DNA of 64,000 nucleotides from Chelativorans sp. AA-79. GTDB taxonomy: Bacteria > Pseudomonadota > Alphaproteobacteria > Rhizobiales > Rhizobiaceae. The stretch spans positions 2,868,001 to 2,932,000 of the forward strand of contig NZ_CP120361.1 of the NCBI RefSeq assembly GCF_029457495.1, read 5' to 3'. Each line of letters starts with the position of its first letter. The stretch's first letter is position 1. Below, in pieces: positions 1-8,705 of this stretch. A model generated the notes under the pieces. It made no database searches. It was given only the letters and a program-made list of their open reading frames with translations, and had not been told where the DNA came from. A program made the position numbers and the translations under genes.

Positions 1-1
1 T

Positions 2-94
2 TCCATCGAAGGTGGCGTCGATCCCTTCTTCAACATCAATACGAAGCAAGATCTGGATGCTGCGGAGCGGATTGCGGCGGGGAGCAAGCGATGA
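2..94 (+). CDS. mobA: Molybdenum cofactor guanylyltransferase MobA, C-terminal end (partial)
   Basis: Only the last 30 codons lie in the window. The frame reads ...GGVDPFFNINTKQDLDAAERI... and stops at the TGA of 92-94. DPFFN(I/V)NTxxDL is the usual C-terminal signature of MobA, the cytoplasmic enzyme that attaches GMP to molybdopterin. The stop overlaps the mobB start in an ATGA, so the two are translationally coupled. The identification rests on this short motif plus the adjacent mobB. Confidence 0.8.
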   Translation, partial: SIEGGVDPFFNINTKQDLDAAERIAAGSKR

Positions 95-597
95 CTGCGG
101 TGTTCGGCATCACCGGCTGGAAAAATTCGGGCAAGACCACGCTGACCGAGCGGCTCGTCGCCGAGTTTGCGCGGCGCGGCTTGCGCGTGGCTACGATAAA
201 GCACGCGCATCACGCCTTCGACATCGACCAGCCGGGCACGGACTCGTTCCGCCACAGGGAGGCGGGTGCGACGGAGACGGCGATCGTATCCAGCCGCCGC
301 TGGGCCATCATGCATGAGCTGCGTGGCGAGGACGAGCCGGGCCTGCCGGACATCCTGGCGCGGCTTTCCCCCTGCGCTCTCGTGCTCGTCGAGGGCTTCA
401 AGACGGCGTCGCATCCGAAGATCGAATGCAGGAGGCTCGCCGCCAAGGACCGGGCGCCGCTCGCCGACCTGGTGCCCGGCATCGCCGCAATTGCCAGCGA
501 TCACCCGGTGGAGAGCGACCTTCCACATTTCGCCCTGGACGACATCGCGGCGATCGCGGACTTCGTCGCCGGGCGCTGCGCTCTCCACGCAAAGTGA
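91..597 (+). CDS. mobB: Molybdopterin-guanine dinucleotide biosynthesis protein MobB
   Basis: A 168-residue P-loop GTPase of the MobB family, which assists MobA in loading guanine dinucleotide onto molybdenum cofactor. The Walker A motif GWKNSGKTTL is at residues 10-19. It is followed by the family block TIKHAHHAFDIDQPGTDSFRHREAGA and then LVEGFK around residue 117, the family's conserved LVEGFK region. Length is normal. It overlaps mobA by 4 bp (ATGA). Molybdoenzymes served by it are not in this window. Confidence 0.93.
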   Translation: MTAVFGITGWKNSGKTTLTERLVAEFARRGLRVATIKHAHHAFDIDQPGTDSFRHREAGATETAIVSSRRWAIMHELRGEDEPGLPDILARLSPCALVLVEGFKTASHPKIECRRLAAKDRAPLADLVPGIAAIASDHPVESDLPHFALDDIAAIADFVAGRCALHAK

Positions 598-606
598 AAA
601 GCAGGC

Positions 607-632
607 AATTGCAAAGCTTCAAGGTTGCAATT
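607..632. repeat. Inverted repeat AATTGCAA/TTGCAATT between mobB and the ABC operon
   Basis: Two perfect 8-bp arms (607-614 and 625-632) flank a 10-base loop. The site lies 10 bp after the mobB stop and 78 bp before the substrate-binding protein start. It could be a regulator-binding site for the downstream operon or a weak transcript stem. There is no T-run, so it is not a clear terminator. Confidence 0.4.
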
Positions 633-709
633 CCTCCACGAAGGGTGGGAATATCCCCTTCAGGCCACGGCATCCTCACAGATGGCCGGGCACAATAACA
701 GAGAGGAAC

Positions 710-1498
710 ATGATGCGTATCAAACGGCGTATTGCACTCGGTCTTTCGGCAGCGTTCCTGGCGCTCACCGTCGGTGCGGCCCAGGCCCAGGAGAAGATGC
801 AGATCAAGATCGGCACCGAGGGCGCCTACCCGCCTTTCAACTATCTGACGTCGGACGGCAAGCTGGAAGGCTTCGATGTCGATATCGCCCGGGCGCTGTG
901 CGAGGAGATGAACGCCGAATGCGAATTTGTCACCCAGGATTGGGACGGCATGATCCCGGCGCTGCAGGCCGGCAAGTTCGACGCCATAATCGCCTCCATG
1001 TCCATCACCGACGAACGCAAGCAGCAGGTCGACTTTACGGAGAAATACTACAACACGCCGCCGGCGCTCGTGGTGTCGAAGGAGTCCGACATCACCGGCG
1101 TGACGAAGGAGGACCTCGCCGGCAAGGTGATCGGCGCCCAGGGTTCCACAACGCATGCCAATTTCGCCGAGGCGACCTTTCCCGACAGCGAGGTCAGGGT
1201 CTATCCCACCGCCGAGGAATATAAGCTCGACATGGTGAACGGCCGGCTTGACGCCGTCATCGACGACGTGATCGTGCTGCAGGACTGGCTGAAGACGCCT
1301 GACGGTGAGTGCTGCAAGGTGCTCGGCACGCTGCCGCCCGTCGAGGAAATCTACGGCGAGGGCATCGGCATCGCCATCCGCAAGGGCGAGGACGAACTGC
1401 GTGAGAAGTTCAACGCCGCGATCCAGGCCATCCGCGAAAACGGAACGTACGAGGAAATCAACGACAGGTACTTTGATTTCGATGTCTATGGCGGCTGA
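710..1498 (+). CDS. Polar amino acid ABC transporter, periplasmic substrate-binding protein
   Basis: A 262-residue family 3 (HisJ/ArgT-like) binding protein. The start is the first ATG of ATGATG, 5 bases after GAGAGGAA. Residues 1-26 are a signal peptide ending AQAQ. The mature start IKIGTEGAYPPFNY and the block LEGFDVDIARALCEEMN are typical of amino acid receptors, as is the DFTEKYY block near residue 105. Two cysteines at C-C in GECCK are unusual but not diagnostic. It is first in an operon with two permeases. The specific amino acid cannot be told from sequence. Confidence 0.9.
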   Translation: MMRIKRRIALGLSAAFLALTVGAAQAQEKMQIKIGTEGAYPPFNYLTSDGKLEGFDVDIARALCEEMNAECEFVTQDWDGMIPALQAGKFDAIIASMSITDERKQQVDFTEKYYNTPPALVVSKESDITGVTKEDLAGKVIGAQGSTTHANFAEATFPDSEVRVYPTAEEYKLDMVNGRLDAVIDDVIVLQDWLKTPDGECCKVLGTLPPVEEIYGEGIGIAIRKGEDELREKFNAAIQAIRENGTYEEINDRYFDFDVYGG

Positions 1499-1524
1499 GG
1501 GCCACGCTGGCGGCGTAAGCCTTC

Positions 1525-1546
1525 GCGGCGGGAGAAATCCCGCCGC
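1525..1546 (+). promoter_or_regulatory. Strong intercistronic stem-loop after the binding-protein gene
   Basis: Nine perfect pairs (GCGGCGGGA with TCCCGCCGC) close a GAAA tetraloop, 26 bp after the binding-protein stop. No T-tract follows. Such hairpins commonly protect the 3' end of abundant binding-protein mRNA and cut read-through into the permease genes. This role is inferred from position. Confidence 0.6.
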
Positions 1547-1655
1547 TTGACATGGCCGGGTATGCGCAGTTCAACGGCGCGCAGCGATTCCGGGCGGTCC
1601 GGCATGCCGGCAATTGCTCTTTCAAAACCGGAGACAGCAGGGGCGCGATCGGGAG

Positions 1656-2369
1656 ATGGACGGCATTCTGACCTTCCTGAGCTTCGGCCCCGAGGGATGG
1701 AGCGACGAGATCGCGAGCGGCGTGCTCGTCACCGTCTTCCTTGCCCTTGCCACCTTGCCTTTCGGGCTTGCCGTGGGTTTCGCGGTGGCACTTGGAAAGA
1801 TTTCTGCCGATTCCGCGCTTCGACTTGCGGCGAACATTTACACCACCATCTTCCGTGGTCTGCCGGAGCTGTTGACGCTCTTTCTGGTCTTCTATGGCGC
1901 GCAGATCGCCGTTCAGCAGGTGATGCGGCTCGCCGGCACCGGCGTCACCATCGAGATCAACGCTTTCGTGGCTGGCATGGTGGCGCTCGGAGCCGTCTTT
2001 TCCGCCTATGCGAGCGAGGTCTTCGTCTCGGCGTTCCGCGCCATCCCGCAGGGCCAGTATGAAGGCGCCTACGCCGTCGGGCTCTCCCGCTGGTGCACGA
2101 TGCGGCTCGTCATCCTGCCGCAGCTCATCCGGCTCGCCCTTCCGGGGCTTTCCAATCTCTGGCTTATCCTGCTCAAGGAGACCTCGCTCGTCTCCGTCAT
2201 CGGCCTTGCGGATATCCTGCGCCAGACCGGCGTGGCCGCGCGCGTGACCAAGGAGGCGTTCCTCTTCTTCGGTCTCGCCTGCCTCATCTATCTCGTCCTC
2301 GCGGTACTCTCCTCATTTGCGTTCAGCGCGATCGAGCGCCGCGTTTCCCTGAGCGGGCCGGCGCGATGA
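1656..2369 (+). CDS. Polar amino acid ABC transporter permease (HisQ-like)
   Basis: A 237-residue inner-membrane permease of the HisM/HisQ family with about five hydrophobic segments. The family motif FRGLPELLTLFLVFYG lies near residue 65. The EAA loop is near residue 130 (GQYEGAYAVGLSRWCTMRL...PQ), the contact with the ATPase. The chosen ATG gives MDGILTFLSFGPEGW. The open frame extends 14 codons upstream, but those codons look non-coding. Its stop overlaps the next permease by 4 bp. Confidence 0.88.
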   Translation: MDGILTFLSFGPEGWSDEIASGVLVTVFLALATLPFGLAVGFAVALGKISADSALRLAANIYTTIFRGLPELLTLFLVFYGAQIAVQQVMRLAGTGVTIEINAFVAGMVALGAVFSAYASEVFVSAFRAIPQGQYEGAYAVGLSRWCTMRLVILPQLIRLALPGLSNLWLILLKETSLVSVIGLADILRQTGVAARVTKEAFLFFGLACLIYLVLAVLSSFAFSAIERRVSLSGPAR

Positions 2370-3199
2370 GCGTTTCCCATGGCGTAGAAGATTTCGACAA
2401 CCTCCCTCCGCCGGGGACAGAGAGGCGATGGACCGGGGCGCGCATCACCGGCCTCACGCTGCTCGGACTCTGGGCGCTTATGGGCGCAGGGATTGTCTAT
2501 TTCCTGGTTTCCTCCTGGAATCCGGAGATCGTTCAACGCTATGCGCCGGACTATCTCTCCGGCCTCTGGATCACAATCAAGCTCGTGGTGGTCTCGGTTG
2601 TGGCTGGCGCCCTCCTTTCCATACCGATCGCCTTCGGCCGTCGTTCGAAGAACCGTGTGGTTTCCTCCCTCGCTTATGCCTATGTCTATTTCTTCCGCGG
2701 CACGCCGCTTCTCGCCCAGACCTTTCTCGTCTATTACGGCCTCGGCTCCTTCCGCCCGGAGCTCCAGGCGATCGGGCTATGGACCTTCTTCAGGGACGCA
2801 TGGTTTTGCGCTGTCTTCGCCTTCACGCTCAACACTGCGGCCTATCAGGCCGAGATCCTGCGCGGCGCGGTGGAAAGCGTCGGCCGCGGCCAGTGGGAGG
2901 CAGCGGCGGCCCTTGCGCTCCCGCGCTGGCAGACGCTGCGCAAGATCATCCTGCCCCAGGCGCTGCTCGTGGCGCTCCGCCCCTATGGCAACGAGGTCAT
3001 CCTCATGATCAAGGGTTCGGCCATCGTTTCCATCATCACGGTCTATGACCTGATGGGCGAGACGCGTCGTGCCTTTTCGCGCAGTTTCGATTTCCAGACC
3101 TATGTCTGGGCCGCGCTCATCTATCTCGTCATGGTCGAGTTGCTGCGGATCACGATCGACCGCGTCGAGGGCCGGCTGACGCGACATCTGCACCGTTGA
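2366..3199 (+). CDS. Polar amino acid ABC transporter permease (HisM-like)
   Basis: The second permease of the importer, 277 residues, starting in an ATGA overlap with the first. It has a longer cytoplasmic N-terminus (about 30 residues) before the first membrane helix. The FFRGTPLLAQTFLVYYG block and the EAA loop (GQWEAAAALALPRWQTLRKIILPQA) are both present. No ATP-binding gene follows: the next gene is a dehydrogenase. The importer must therefore borrow an ATPase encoded elsewhere. Confidence 0.88.
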   Translation: MSVSHGVEDFDNLPPPGTERRWTGARITGLTLLGLWALMGAGIVYFLVSSWNPEIVQRYAPDYLSGLWITIKLVVVSVVAGALLSIPIAFGRRSKNRVVSSLAYAYVYFFRGTPLLAQTFLVYYGLGSFRPELQAIGLWTFFRDAWFCAVFAFTLNTAAYQAEILRGAVESVGRGQWEAAAALALPRWQTLRKIILPQALLVALRPYGNEVILMIKGSAIVSIITVYDLMGETRRAFSRSFDFQTYVWAALIYLVMVELLRITIDRVEGRLTRHLHR

Positions 3200-3219
3200 C
3201 AGAAATGGAGGACAGCCGA

Positions 3220-4089
3220 ATGGCAAAGGTAGCATTCATCGGACTTGGCGTGATGGGCTATCCGATGGCCGCGCATCTGAAGAACCGTGGCGGCCACGAC
3301 GTGACCGTCTACAACCGCACCGCCGCCAAGGCCGAGAAGTGGGTGGCCGAGCACGGAGGCGCCCTCGCCCACACACCGGCTGAAGCCGCGCGCGACAAGG
3401 CGTTCGTCTTCTCCTGTGTCGGCAATGACGACGACCTGCGCTCCGTCACAACCGGCCCCGACGGCGCCTTTCAGTCGATGAGGCAGGGAGCGGTCTTCGT
3501 CGACAACACCACCGCGTCCGCGGAAGTCGCGCGCGAGCTGGCGGCCGAGGCCGGGACGCGCGGCTTCGATTTCATCGATGCGCCGGTCTCCGGCGGTCAG
3601 GCCGGCGCGGAGAACGGCGTGCTCACCGTCATGTGCGGCGGCGAGAAGGCCGCCTTCGAACGCGCGAAGCCTGTCATCGATTCTTATGCGCGCATGGTCG
3701 GCCTGATGGGACCCTCGGGCGCGGGCCAGCTTACAAAGATGGTCAACCAGATCTGCATCGCCGGCCTGGTCCAGGGCCTCGCCGAAGGAATCCATTTCGG
3801 CAAGAAGGCCGGCCTCGATATCGAGCAGGTGGTGGAAGTGATCTCCAAGGGAGCAGCCGGCTCCTGGCAGATGGAGAACCGCCACCAGACCATGAGTACC
3901 GGCCGGTACGATTTCGGCTTCGCCGTCGACTGGATGCGCAAGGATCTCGAAATCTGCCTTTCGGAGGCCGACCGCAACGGCGCAAAGCTGCCCGTCACCG
4001 CGCTCGTCGACCAGTTCTACAAGGAAGTACAGCAGATGGGCGGAAGCCGCTGGGACACCTCTTCGCTGCTGGCAAGGCTGGAAAGGTAG
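3220..4089 (+). CDS. NAD(P)-dependent oxidoreductase, 3-hydroxyisobutyrate dehydrogenase family
   Basis: 289 residues of the beta-hydroxyacid dehydrogenase family. The Rossmann motif GLGVMGYPMA is near residue 8. The substrate-site block DAPVSGGQAGAENG is near residue 122, and the catalytic lysine block GAGQLTKMVNQI near residue 168. The ATG at 3220 is preceded by GGAGGA at 3207-3212, so the open frame upstream is not used. It is 20 bp after the permease gene and probably in the same operon, which hints at oxidation or reduction of an amino-acid-derived hydroxyacid. The exact substrate is unknown. Confidence 0.88.
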   Translation: MAKVAFIGLGVMGYPMAAHLKNRGGHDVTVYNRTAAKAEKWVAEHGGALAHTPAEAARDKAFVFSCVGNDDDLRSVTTGPDGAFQSMRQGAVFVDNTTASAEVARELAAEAGTRGFDFIDAPVSGGQAGAENGVLTVMCGGEKAAFERAKPVIDSYARMVGLMGPSGAGQLTKMVNQICIAGLVQGLAEGIHFGKKAGLDIEQVVEVISKGAAGSWQMENRHQTMSTGRYDFGFAVDWMRKDLEICLSEADRNGAKLPVTALVDQFYKEVQQMGGSRWDTSSLLARLER

Positions 4090-4094
4090 CTCTC

Positions 4095-4649
4095 ATGAAC
4101 ACGACCGCGGGGTTCGCCGCCTCCACGGTTCTGCTGCTCCTCGCCGGGTGGACGGCCGACGCGGCGAGCCTGCAGATCGACTGGCGCGATCTCGTTCCGC
4201 CCGGCCAGGACATGCCCGCGCCGCAGAAGATCACCGCGGCACCATCGGCGGAGATGCCCGACATCGCGCTGACGAGGCGGTTTTCCGGCAGGGCGGTCCG
4301 GCTTTCGGGCTATCTCCTGCCGGCCGACCGGGAGGGCGACCTGGTCTATTCCTTCATGCTTGTGCCGCGCAGCGGGGCGTGCAGCCACATGGCGCAGCCG
4401 CCGGCGAGTCAGGTGGTCCGGGTCGTGCCCGAGAAGCCTTACCGGCTGAGCATGAATTACGAGCCGGTTTCCGTCACCGGCACGCTGAGTGCCGGCCTCG
4501 AGAAGACGCAGCTATTCATTCTCGACGGGACCGCCGTCATTCTCTCCGGGTACAAGATCAGCAAGGCCGCCGTGGAGCGCGATCCTAATGCCGCGCTGAA
4601 CAAACCGGTAACGCCGTGGAGATTTCTGGACACATCCGCATTCGACTAG
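4095..4649 (+). CDS. Secreted DUF3299 domain protein
   Basis: 184 residues with a signal peptide (MNTTAGFAASTVLLLLAGWTADA). The DUF3299 pattern follows: VRLSGYLLPA, then SFMLVPRSGACSHMAQPPASQ near residue 90, then a beta-rich end. Proteins with this domain are periplasmic or lipoprotein-like and of unknown function, sometimes next to ABC exporters. It starts 5 bp after the dehydrogenase stop and is likely cotranscribed. No catalytic assignment is possible. Confidence 0.75.
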   Translation: MNTTAGFAASTVLLLLAGWTADAASLQIDWRDLVPPGQDMPAPQKITAAPSAEMPDIALTRRFSGRAVRLSGYLLPADREGDLVYSFMLVPRSGACSHMAQPPASQVVRVVPEKPYRLSMNYEPVSVTGTLSAGLEKTQLFILDGTAVILSGYKISKAAVERDPNAALNKPVTPWRFLDTSAFD

Positions 4650-4658
4650 CCGACTGTC

Positions 4659-5150
4659 TCAGGCCGCCGAACTTGCCGGTTCCTTGTCGAGCACGAGATA
4701 ATCGAGCGGCAGTTCAGTCGTGTATTTGATCTGCTCCATGGCGAAGGCCGAGGACACGTCGCGAATCTCGATCTTAGAGATCAGCCTCTTGTAAAAGGCG
4801 TCATAGGCGGCAATGTCGGGCACCACGACGCGCAGGAGATAGTCGACATCGCCGCTCATACGGTAAAACTCAACCACCTCCGGGAATTCCTTGATGACCT
4901 CCGAGAAGCGGCGCAACCACTCGTGGCTGTGCGCATTGGTGCGGATCGACACGAAGACGGTGACGCGCGCATTCACCTTCACCGGGTCCAGCAGCGCCAC
5001 CCGCCTGCGGATCACGCCCTCCTCTTCCAGCTTCTGGATGCGCCGCCAACAGGGCGTGGTCGAAAGTCCGACTTTCTTGGCGACATCGGCCACCGCAAGG
5101 GTGGCATTTTCCTGCAGGAGGCGCAGGATCTTTCGGTCGAGGCGGTCCAT
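4659..5150 (-). CDS. Lrp/AsnC family transcriptional regulator
   Basis: 163 residues. The N-terminal winged helix-turn-helix (LDRKILRLLQENATLAVADVAKKVGLS, then PCWRRIQKLEEEGVIRRR) is followed by the RAM ligand-binding domain with VVEFYRMSGDVDYLLRVVV. Members respond to amino acids as octamers. It converges on the operon at 710-4649, which carries amino acid transport genes, so regulation of that operon is plausible but unproven. Confidence 0.93.
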   Translation of the reverse strand: MDRLDRKILRLLQENATLAVADVAKKVGLSTTPCWRRIQKLEEEGVIRRRVALLDPVKVNARVTVFVSIRTNAHSHEWLRRFSEVIKEFPEVVEFYRMSGDVDYLLRVVVPDIAAYDAFYKRLISKIEIRDVSSAFAMEQIKYTTELPLDYLVLDKEPASSAA

Positions 5151-5237
5151 GGATCATCTCTATCGGAAATTTTTTCCAAAAATGCATGACTTTCGCGCCA
5201 GAAACAAGAACAATTTTCCAATTGCGCGAAACCTCAA

Positions 5238-5858
5238 TCAGAGAAACCGCTGCACTTCAGCCTGTAGGGCGGGAAGCAGTTCAGCCTCGAACCACGGGTT
5301 CTTGCGAATCCATCCAGTGTTGCGCCAGGAAGGGTGCGGGAGAGGAAAGGCACGGGGGTAGCGCGAGACGTTGAGGATCGTGCGCCAGTCCCGCACCGTC
5401 TCCGTCATGCTCTTTCGCCTTTCTCCACCGAGGTGCCAAGCCTGCGCATACTGGCCGATGGCCAGCAGAAGTTCGATCTGCGGCAGTTCACTGATCAATC
5501 GGCTGCGCCATGCCGGCGCGCATTCGCGGCGCGGCGGTAGATCGCTGCCCTTATCGTCATACCCCGGAAAACAGAAACCCATCGGCACGATCGCGAATTT
5601 GTCGGGATCGTAGAACTCTTCGCGGCCAACGCCCAGCCATTCGCGAAGCCGGTCGCCCGACCGGTCGTCGAAAGGAAGGCCGGATGCGTGGACGCGCGCA
5701 CCCGGCGCCTGACCTACGATCAGGATACGCGCGCTGCGTGAGGCGACGACCACGGGGCGCGGCTGATGCGGCAGCGATGGTCCTTGCGGCCGATCGCGGC
5801 AGAGCCGGCAGGCACGAATCTGGCCCAGCAACGTTTCCAGCGTGTCGTCCATTCGCAT
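5238..5858 (-). CDS. Uracil-DNA glycosylase family protein
   Basis: About 206 residues. The uracil-recognition motif GQAPGARVHASGLPFDDRSG occurs near residue 47, and the late HPS motif (LPHPSWRNTGWIRKNPWF) near residue 175. The N-terminal CRLCRD resembles the first cysteine pair of iron-sulfur UDGs, but a full four-cysteine set is not evident. The start is set at MRMDDTLETLL, 16 bp after the GST stop. The longer open frame would run into the GST gene. It probably excises uracil or a related lesion from DNA. Confidence 0.8.
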   Translation of the reverse strand: MRMDDTLETLLGQIRACRLCRDRPQGPSLPHQPRPVVVASRSARILIVGQAPGARVHASGLPFDDRSGDRLREWLGVGREEFYDPDKFAIVPMGFCFPGYDDKGSDLPPRRECAPAWRSRLISELPQIELLLAIGQYAQAWHLGGERRKSMTETVRDWRTILNVSRYPRAFPLPHPSWRNTGWIRKNPWFEAELLPALQAEVQRFL

Positions 5859-5874
5859 GTCGAGGAAATCAGCT

Positions 5875-6486
5875 TTATGCGGAAGCGCTCGGTCTTGCGG
5901 CGATGTCATCATACCAGCGCCTGACATGGTCGAGCCCTTCCGGCATTTCAATGCGGGCGGGCTTCATGAACTGGACAGCCACGAATCCCGTTATATCGGC
6001 AATGCTGAGCACATCGCCTGCAATAAATTGCCGCCCCGCCAGCTCGCTATCGAGAAAGTGCAGGAATTCCCGCGCCTTCGGCTTGTTTGCCTCGCCCCAT
6101 TCGGAAACCTGGGGCACTTCCCATTCCCGCATCGCCGGATGAAGGTGCCGGAAGGCAGCCGCGACAGCCCCGAAGAGCCCGAACTCAATGCGCCTTTGCC
6201 ACATCTCCACCACGGCGCGGCCGAGCGCGCCGCGGCCGAACAGCGCCGGCTCCGGGGAAAGCTCCTCGAAATAGCGGCAGATGGCGACGGTTTCGGTTAG
6301 CACCGTGCCGTCGTCGAGTTCCAGGATGGGGAGGCGCTGTAGCGGGTTCAGCCGCGTCATGGTCTCGCCGCGGTGCTCCATCGCCGCCATATCGACCGGC
6401 ACCAACGGCACTGATACCCCCTTTTCTGCAAGGAAGACGCGCACACGCCGCGGATTGGGTGCCCTGCCGCCGTCGTATAGCTTCAT
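5875..6486 (-). CDS. Glutathione S-transferase family protein
   Basis: 203 residues. The N-terminal thioredoxin-like domain has KLYDGGRAPNPRRVRVFLAEKG, then NPLQRLPILELDDGTVLTETVAICRYFE (the cis-Pro and glutathione-binding region). The helical C-terminal domain has FIAGDVLSIADITGFVA. The ATG at 6486 follows GGAGGAA and overlaps the stop of the upstream nuclease gene (ATGA), so an N-terminal extension of 22 codons was rejected. Substrate unknown. Confidence 0.9.
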   Translation of the reverse strand: MKLYDGGRAPNPRRVRVFLAEKGVSVPLVPVDMAAMEHRGETMTRLNPLQRLPILELDDGTVLTETVAICRYFEELSPEPALFGRGALGRAVVEMWQRRIEFGLFGAVAAAFRHLHPAMREWEVPQVSEWGEANKPKAREFLHFLDSELAGRQFIAGDVLSIADITGFVAVQFMKPARIEMPEGLDHVRRWYDDIAARPSASA

Positions 6487-7109
6487 GCCGGTTCCTCCGT
6501 TCGTTGTATCCCGAGCAACTGCCTCAGGAAGTTCACGGTCAGCGCCATCCAATCATGCCGTGCCTCCTCAGGCGCCTGCCGGCGCCGGCGCCAGTCCTGC
6601 GGGGCATCGAAATCGCCCGCCCACAGTCCCTTTCGTGTGCCACGCGCTTCCGCTTCCGCGCCCGCATAGTCGCCGTAGGAGACCGCCCAGCCGGCTTCCA
6701 CCATCGCCTTCCCAACGTCACGTCCGCCCGCCTCGCAGCGGGCAAGCAGGCGGCCGTAGCGGTCACGCTCCCAGCCTTGGCAGACAACGGAACGGGCTCC
6801 CGTCATCTCGACCATGGCCCTTCGCGCCCGCTCGCCGCAGGCATAGGAACGGCCGTCTCGCGTGCATTCCTGGTCAAATTCGGGAGCGTCGATCCCGCGC
6901 AGACGGATGCGCTGGCCGTGAAGTGTCAGGCTGTCACCGTCATTGACTGTCACGGAGCCCGAAAGCCGCTGCATCGCCACCTGGTCGAGGCGGGCCACTG
7001 AAAGCGCCAGGAGCAGGAGGATGGCGCCTGCCAGCGCGACGTCTCCCAACCGACGCCATGGCCGCGGCTTTGCAGCGCGGCGCCAATGACTTCGGCGACT
7101 TACACGCAT
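6483..7109 (-). CDS. Membrane-anchored thermonuclease family (SNase-like) protein
   Basis: 208 residues. A basic N-terminus precedes a membrane or signal segment at residues 24-41 (VALAGAILLLLALSVA). The staphylococcal-nuclease fold follows: DGDSLTLHGQRIRLRGIDAPE with the metal-binding Asp and first Arg, then ERDRYGRLLARC with the second catalytic Arg. Likely an exported calcium-dependent nuclease. It is cotranscribed with the GST downstream. Confidence 0.87.
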   Translation of the reverse strand: MRVSRRSHWRRAAKPRPWRRLGDVALAGAILLLLALSVARLDQVAMQRLSGSVTVNDGDSLTLHGQRIRLRGIDAPEFDQECTRDGRSYACGERARRAMVEMTGARSVVCQGWERDRYGRLLARCEAGGRDVGKAMVEAGWAVSYGDYAGAEAEARGTRKGLWAGDFDAPQDWRRRRQAPEEARHDWMALTVNFLRQLLGIQRTEEPA

Positions 7110-7178
7110 TGCCTGAAGGGTCTCTTAATCATTCGCGCATAAATTTGGTGAAACGATGCCGGGAACGCGAAGCAGCCA

Positions 7179-8702
7179 ATGGCGCTGAACCAAAGCCATA
7201 TCGCGGACAAGTTCATTGTGGACCGCAGAAAGCCTCACCGCAACAGCGAGGTGGCCGAGGCCGTGCGGCGCACGCGAAACAGGCTTTCCCAGGCGGCTGC
7301 CGGGAACCCGGACTTCGACCGGGAAATGCTGAAGATCCACGCGCGGGCCATCCTCGACAGCGCTCCGGCGATCTTCCTTCTCCTTTTCGTCGTCGGCGGC
7401 GTGGGGATGACGATCAACCCGGCGAGGGAGATGCTCGTCTGGAGCATTTTGATCATTGGCGGCTATGCCTCCCTCTTTTCGTTCGCGTGGCGGGTCGACC
7501 GGCTCGCCCTTGCCGAGATCAGTACACGTGGCCTGCGGAGCTGGTTTCTGATCCTGCACTTCCTGACCGGCGTCGGATGGGCCTATCTCGTTTCGCTCGA
7601 CTGTCGCGGATGCGGCTTCGACCATTTCCCCGTCGTCGTTGCGATCGTCCTCTTGATGATGATCGCTGCTACCGCGCTGGTCGCCTCGTCCCTGCATGGC
7701 GCCATTCTGGCCACTTTCGCGCTGCCGGTGGCTGCCTATGCGTTCCTCTATATCCAGCTTCCGCTGGATGTCGAGCCGATCATGGCGGGACTCCTGATCC
7801 TGTCCCTGCCCTTCTTCAGCCACGTCGCCTCCCAGCGCAACCACGCGGCGGTCAATCTTCTCGGTTTTCGCAGCGAGAACGACGCGCTGATCGCGGAGCT
7901 CGAGACAGCCAAGGCCGTATCGGACGAAGCGCGCCGCCGGGCGGAGGAAGCGAATCTCGCGAAATCCCGCTTCCTGGCATCGATGAGCCACGAATTGCGC
8001 ACTCCCCTCAACGCAATTCTCGGCTTCTCCGAGGTGATGGCCAAGGAGGTTCTGGGGCCGATCCAGAACGAGACCTATCGCGAGTACGCGAAGGACGTGC
8101 ACGAATCGGGCCAGCACCTGCTCGAACTCATCAATGAGATCCTCGATCTTTCGCGCATCGAGGCAGGACGGTACCAGCTCAACGAAGAGCCGCTCGAACT
8201 GGCCGATATCGTGCAGGAGTGCTGCCGGATGATGGAGCTGAAAATCAAGGCCAAGGGGATCACGCTTGCCCAGCAATACGAACCCACCCTTCTCCGCCTG
8301 CTCGCCGACGAGCGCGCCCTGCGCCAGATCACGCTCAACCTGCTCTCAAACGCGGTGAAGTTCACACCTTCGGGCGGCGAAATACTGGTGCGGGTGGGCT
8401 GGACGGCGGGCGGTGGGCAGTACATCTCCGTCAAGGACAATGGGCCCGGCATTCCGGAAGACGAAATGCCCGTCGTGCTGTCGGCTTTCGGCCAGGGCTC
8501 GATCGCCATCAAGGGCGCCGAACAAGGCACCGGTCTCGGCCTGCCGATCGTCCAGGGACTGGCGAACCTCCACGGAGGCGTGCTGAAGCTCAAATCCAAG
8601 CTGCGCGAGGGCACGGAGGGAATCGTCGCCTTCCCGCGCAGCCGCGTGATGGAGAAGGTTCCTGCCGCCCCGAAGCATCCGGCAAAGCGCGCGGTCGGCT
8701 GA
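7179..8702 (+). CDS. Multi-spanning sensor histidine kinase (DivJ/PleC-like architecture)
   Basis: 507 residues. About six membrane helices lie between residues 55 and 215. A coiled-coil linker leads to HisKA with the phosphorylated His271 in SHELRTPLNAILGFSEV. The HATPase_c boxes are NLLSNAVKFTPSGG, DNGPGIPEDEM and GTGLGLPIV. The HisKA sequence (GFSEVM...EYAKDVHESGQHLLELINEILDLSRIEAG) is the type found in alphaproteobacterial cell-cycle kinases of the DivJ/PleC group. No response regulator is adjacent. A role in DivK phosphorylation is an inference from similarity only. Confidence 0.9.
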   Translation: MALNQSHIADKFIVDRRKPHRNSEVAEAVRRTRNRLSQAAAGNPDFDREMLKIHARAILDSAPAIFLLLFVVGGVGMTINPAREMLVWSILIIGGYASLFSFAWRVDRLALAEISTRGLRSWFLILHFLTGVGWAYLVSLDCRGCGFDHFPVVVAIVLLMMIAATALVASSLHGAILATFALPVAAYAFLYIQLPLDVEPIMAGLLILSLPFFSHVASQRNHAAVNLLGFRSENDALIAELETAKAVSDEARRRAEEANLAKSRFLASMSHELRTPLNAILGFSEVMAKEVLGPIQNETYREYAKDVHESGQHLLELINEILDLSRIEAGRYQLNEEPLELADIVQECCRMMELKIKAKGITLAQQYEPTLLRLLADERALRQITLNLLSNAVKFTPSGGEILVRVGWTAGGGQYISVKDNGPGIPEDEMPVVLSAFGQGSIAIKGAEQGTGLGLPIVQGLANLHGGVLKLKSKLREGTEGIVAFPRSRVMEKVPAAPKHPAKRAVG

Positions 8703-8705
8703 AGC

